From Rotaria socialis (lineage: Eukaryota > Rotifera > Eurotatoria > Philodinida > Philodinidae), in NCBI GenBank assembly GCA_905331475.1, contig CAJNYU010002258.1:62001-126000 (forward strand): DNA of 64,000 bases, written 5' to 3'. Positions 60,208 to 64,000 of this stretch are shown piece after piece. Below the pieces are notes generated by a model, which searched no databases, was not told the DNA's origin, and was given only the letters and a program-made list of their open reading frames with translations. Both the position numbers and the translations under genes were made by a program. The number at the start of each line of letters is the position of its first letter. Positions within the stretch are counted from its first letter, which is position 1.

Positions 60208-60325
60208 GCTTACGACACTCGGTATTCCCAGGCGGTCACCCATCCAAGTACTAACCGAGCCCGACGTTGCTTAACTTCAGTGATCGGACGAGAACTGGTG
60301 TATTCAACGTGGTATGGCCGTAAGC
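60208..60325 (-). rRNA. 5S ribosomal RNA
   Basis: The minus-strand sequence is 118 nt, starting GCTTACGGCCATACCACGTT and ending ATACCGAGTGTCGTAAGC. The two ends pair (helix I). The internal promoter is complete: A-box around AGTTAAGCAACGTCGGGC, and C-box GGTTAGTACTTGGATGGGTG followed by ACCGCCTGGGAATACC. It is a full-length, apparently functional single copy between GRB2 and the prosaposin-like gene, not in a tandem array within this window. Confidence 0.97.
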
Positions 60326-60668
60326 GAATATCACCGTATTCGTTTGCAGTTATGAACTTTGAAAATTATTTTCATGAAAAATAAATTTTACTGAAAATAA
60401 AAAGAATGAGAAACTATGAGACCATTAGTAATAGTTGATTTCGAATAAATACGTAAAGAAGATGAAGAAAAAACAAAAGAAAAGAAAATAATTGATAGTA
60501 TAATAAATCAGAATGTATAAATGCAATCATGTTCAAAACATGATGCAATAGGAAAGGCTCACATTGTTAGTGTACTGTTACTCAAATGAAAATAACAAGT
60601 CACTATTTCATGTCAATAAATTGAAGATTATAAAAATGCAAATTTTTATAATGGAACTAAATCTTCGT

Positions 60669-63600
60669 CTAAGTAATCAGTATATGTTTTTTCGACCAAA
60701 CGTGAAGTTCACATAATTCAACAGCCTAAAAATAATACTAAATATATTTCCGAAAAACAATTGCTGTCACTCACATTGCACAACTCGGCATTTGCACGAC
60801 TTGCGCACCAATAGTTCATGCCAAATATACATTTACCATACTTAACTGGAGATGATGTCGTAACTGAAGTTATTGGTTTTGTTGTCGATTGCTTGGCTAT
60901 CGAATTTTGGCACACTCCAAGATAACTGCAAATTGTATTTGGATCAGCTATTTCAGCAATTAATTGTGCAAGTACAGGTCCATATGAGTTAACGAATTCC
61001 TCACATGTAGTACGTTCTTTGCCTAGGGAAAATAAGAAGCAACAACAAAAAAACTCTATTTGTAGAGCTAAACTTACTTGGTAGAATAGTGCAAACTTTT
61101 TTCAATGCTTCTTCAACAGCTTGTTCTGATTTATTATTCTTTAGAACAGCATCCAAATAGGAAATAACATAATGACATAGTGTACATTGTGGAGTTTCAC
61201 TCAATTTTTGATTAATCATTGGTTCTTTTTCAACATCTTTTTTCAATGGTATCGCTGGTTGTAATTCACTCATCGGTGTTTGACACAAAGGTAGTTCTTG
61301 ACAAAAATTATCTCCTGGACTAAGTTTTAATTGTTCAATATGTGGTGAAAATAGATGAACAATTGTTTGACATTTTGATTGTTGTTCTTCGGATAGATGC
61401 GAACAAACAGTTGATAAACTATGTTGGAGAGATTTTTCTTGTGAACTGCGTTTTAAAGCAAAATTTAAGAATGTTGATATATAATCACAAATACCACATG
61501 TTGCAGTATCTGCTTTCAGTATATGTGTAATGTCGATTTTCATTTGATTTGTACATAAATTAAGTTTATGACAAACTGTTGCAAGATCAAATTCTTGAAG
61601 AAGTATTGCAATTATTGGTGGACCATAATTATCAATATAATCATAACATTGATTTCTCAACGTTGATGGTATTAAACTGCAAACTTTTTCTAAATTTTCC
61701 TCAATTTCTTTTTGAGTCGATTGACTATTTATATAATTCGTAAGACTATGCATTACATATTCACAAAGTACACATGTTGCATTTGAGTCATCAACTTTTT
61801 TAATTTCTTCAATTTCTGATTTGTTCGATTCGATTGATTCGTCACATTCTGCTTGAGAACTGCCCACATTGTCACATAACGATGATTTATTACAAAAGCC
61901 AAAATGAATACAAACACGTTTTGGATTGATTCGATCAATGTGTGCATCAAATCGTGCTTGTCTCATTCGCCAGTGTCTACGGCAGAGATGCTTAGCTGGG
62001 CAGAATTGACATGAACGAATCAAAGAGAAAAACATTTTGTCACCGACAAATTTAGTATGGCGTTTTCGTCGTGTAACGCGAAAAAGGCAATGTTTGCATT
62101 TATCTTGGGTTGGCTCATCTAAACATAAAAAATAATACTCGATCATCCTTGATGCTAATGGACAAGCTTGTATTCTCAGATAAATGTAAATTAATCTTTC
62201 TGTCTAATCAGTGATATTGACCTTTTAACGTGTGGGGTGGTACAACAGTAGTGGATATATGTCGTTCTTATCAAATAACAGAATAACGCCATTTAGATCT
62301 ACGATGAATACTAGACATCAATAGCTCTGAATGACAAATATCTCTGAGCACATTTCTTTTATCAGTTAGCGAGAACGCTTAAAAATAAAGGCAACCTTAC
62401 CAAGATCTTCTGTATTCGATAAATTATCTGTTAATTGTTTCTCGATTTGCACTAAATCTTTAATATCGTAGTTAATCTTTAATTCTTGAATTTGTTTTGT
62501 GTCTCCGTGAATAATACTTTTACACAATGTTTCAAATGGGCCAAGAGTCGAGCAGATATTTTTAACAATTTCGTTCTCTACATTTTTCTCATATTGATCA
62601 AAGCCTAGATCCTTTTCAGAATTTTCCGTTGTACAAAAACCCATTGCAGTACATGTTTCAGTTAGATCAAACTCTTCCAATGAGAGTTGGACTAAATCAT
62701 GAACTTGTTGAACATAAAGTTGACATTGTTTATCGGCATTTTGTTGGCAAAGATCTCTGAAATGTCCTGTAAGTCTGTCACTAGCTTGTGAAATTGCATC
62801 TTTTCGTAATTGTAAACGTTCGACACATGTTGAACATTTGCCAACTGACGACACCGAACAAAGATGAATGTTTTGACAGAATTGTTCAGGATTGATTCCA
62901 TCGACATAAGATTTAAGATTATCAAATTGTTGATTGAAAAGTTCACGACATTGATCTTTGACTGGACAACTTTCACATGTTTGAAGTAAAGCATTACGAG
63001 CTGATTCCTAAAATGTAAGACGTTGATGTTTTTTTGTTAAATGAATTTTTTTTTATTACGTACTAATCCATTTAGCCAGAAATCTTTCGATGATTGAACC
63101 ATAATTTTACATTGATCACAAGTATCAGCTTTTAGTTCATGTAAATCAGCGTCAATCAATTTTTGATTATTGTTCAATAAAGCAAGATAAACTTTAGCAT
63201 AACAATCATACTGTTTCGATGCTATTAATTGCTCACAGATTGATTTGAAATCTCCAAATTCAGAGCAAAAACTATCCAAAAATGCTTCGATGGATGATCC
63301 AAGATCAACATGAATTCCAGCCATTGAATTAGGAGAGGTTGACATTGATCGAAATGATTTTGTAACTGTACAAAGGCCGAAACGTTGACAAAATATAAAA
63401 GATTTTGTTCGATCTAATTTGTCTGTAATTTGTTGATGGTTTAATTTAATTGATGAATAACAGCCAGTTGCTTGACATAGAGAAACAAGAGTTGTTGTTA
63501 TTTCGTTGGCTACAGTACGAAAATTATTTTGGCGAAAATTTAAATTATTTTGACAACATCCACATCTGTCGTTCTCCGTATTACACTAAAATATCGTTCA

Positions 63601-63691
63601 AAATCTTGTACTTAAAATAAATAATAAAGTCACTTACATCTACAGCAGCTGCCGAACAGTGAGTTAACACTTGACAGATGCGTTTGGCATT
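60669..63691 (-). CDS. Prosaposin-like protein with at least seven saposin-type units and a terminal SapA domain (5' end outside window)
   Basis: Six exons on the minus strand: 63691-63638, 63585-63064, 63007-62401, 62118-61078, 61022-60775 and 60725-60669. All join in frame to 842 codons within the window; the acceptor of the first leads to exons beyond the right edge. Three C-terminal SapB units are canonical (CVLCEYV to KLNLC; CGICDYI to ELPLC; CTLCHYV to LGVC), each with the six-Cys pattern. Four upstream units keep the CxxC start and the FGLC, IHLC, MGFC or FGFC end but are degenerate. The protein ends with a SapA-type module (KYGKCIFGMNYWCASR, LCNAVELCELHVW). Prosaposins are secreted to lysosomes and cleaved into lipid-binding saposins that aid sphingolipid breakdown. 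One unit carries a very basic stretch (RRKRHTKF). The signal peptide is not in the window. Confidence 0.87.
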
Positions 63692-64000
63692 CTATTAAAA
63701 TACAAATTTCAATTTGTGTATATTTTACATCATTTTGTTTTATATCGGAGAAAGTTCTTATCCTCGGAAAAGTAGAAGTTTCAAGCTAGTCTTTAGTTTT
63801 CTCTCTGAAAAGGATCACGGAGGTGTTTTATTCAATTTTTCTCTTTCAAAGAAGCGGCCATTTTGATGGTATGAATTTAACCAAAATAAAATCCAGTACA
63901 CATCATGCGAAAGAGAGAGAAACAATAATTTCGATTCGATGTAGCTGTTGTTGATTCTAACGAGTAACACATGGCTATCAGTAGAAAAATGAGTGAAATT
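63692..64000. other. Intron or upstream region of the prosaposin-like gene
   Basis: Follows (in transcript terms precedes) the acceptor at 63692-63693. No further exon could be recognised before the window ends. Confidence 0.5.

Overview
The window is nuclear DNA of a small invertebrate animal, most likely a bdelloid rotifer. It is AT-rich. Genes are split by GT-AG introns that are often only 45-60 bp long, and several proteins are clearly metazoan: GRB2, CCDC103, an SgK494/RSKR-type kinase, a mitochondrial peroxiredoxin, prosaposin and a rhodopsin-like GPCR. The rotifer assignment is an inference from intron style, FLYWCH/hAT content and the TIR-SAM paralogs; no database was searched.

Layout. 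1-5.2 kb is repeat-rich: a partial FLYWCH gene on the minus strand at the edge, short imperfect repeats, a 298-bp MITE and one decayed coiled-coil exon. 5.2-15.6 kb is a hAT transposon (TIR CAGTGTTTTTAA, 8-bp TSD GATGTCAT) whose transposase-like gene is split by a second, different hAT transposon (6405-12799, TIR TAGGGATGCAACAAATC, TSD TGCTCAAC). Both genes are broken. 17.3-20.6 kb holds an intact SgK494-like kinase. 20.8-26.2 kb is a third hAT element, also dead, without a recognisable TSD. 26.3-28.3 kb is repeat debris with a second copy of the MITE. 28.7-29.4 kb is a CCDC103 orthologue. 30.5-31.5 kb (minus) is a four-exon single-pass membrane protein of unknown function, and 33.9-34.3 kb is a small single-pass membrane protein. 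34.3-43.1 kb has no convincing gene but carries several MITEs, one nested in another. 43.2-46.0 kb is a two-exon GPCR. 47.4-49.8 and 52.2-54.6 kb are tandem paralogs with a helical region, a TIR domain, a SAM-like domain and a C-terminal CaaX box. 57.1-58.3 kb is a mitochondrial 2-Cys peroxiredoxin, followed 130 bp later by GRB2 (58.4-59.6 kb). A 5S rRNA gene (minus) lies at 60.2-60.3 kb. 60.7 kb to the right edge is a large prosaposin-like gene (minus) whose 5' end is outside.

The most interesting items are the tandem TIR-SAM genes and the nested transposons. The TIR-SAM proteins have an intact candidate NADase glutamate and predicted prenylation signals. A 155-bp tract over the TIR catalytic region is nearly identical between the two genes while the flanks have diverged, which suggests gene conversion. 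In the nested hAT elements, TIRs, TSDs and the order of insertion can be read directly. All exon boundaries below were derived by eye from reading-frame continuity and splice dinucleotides.
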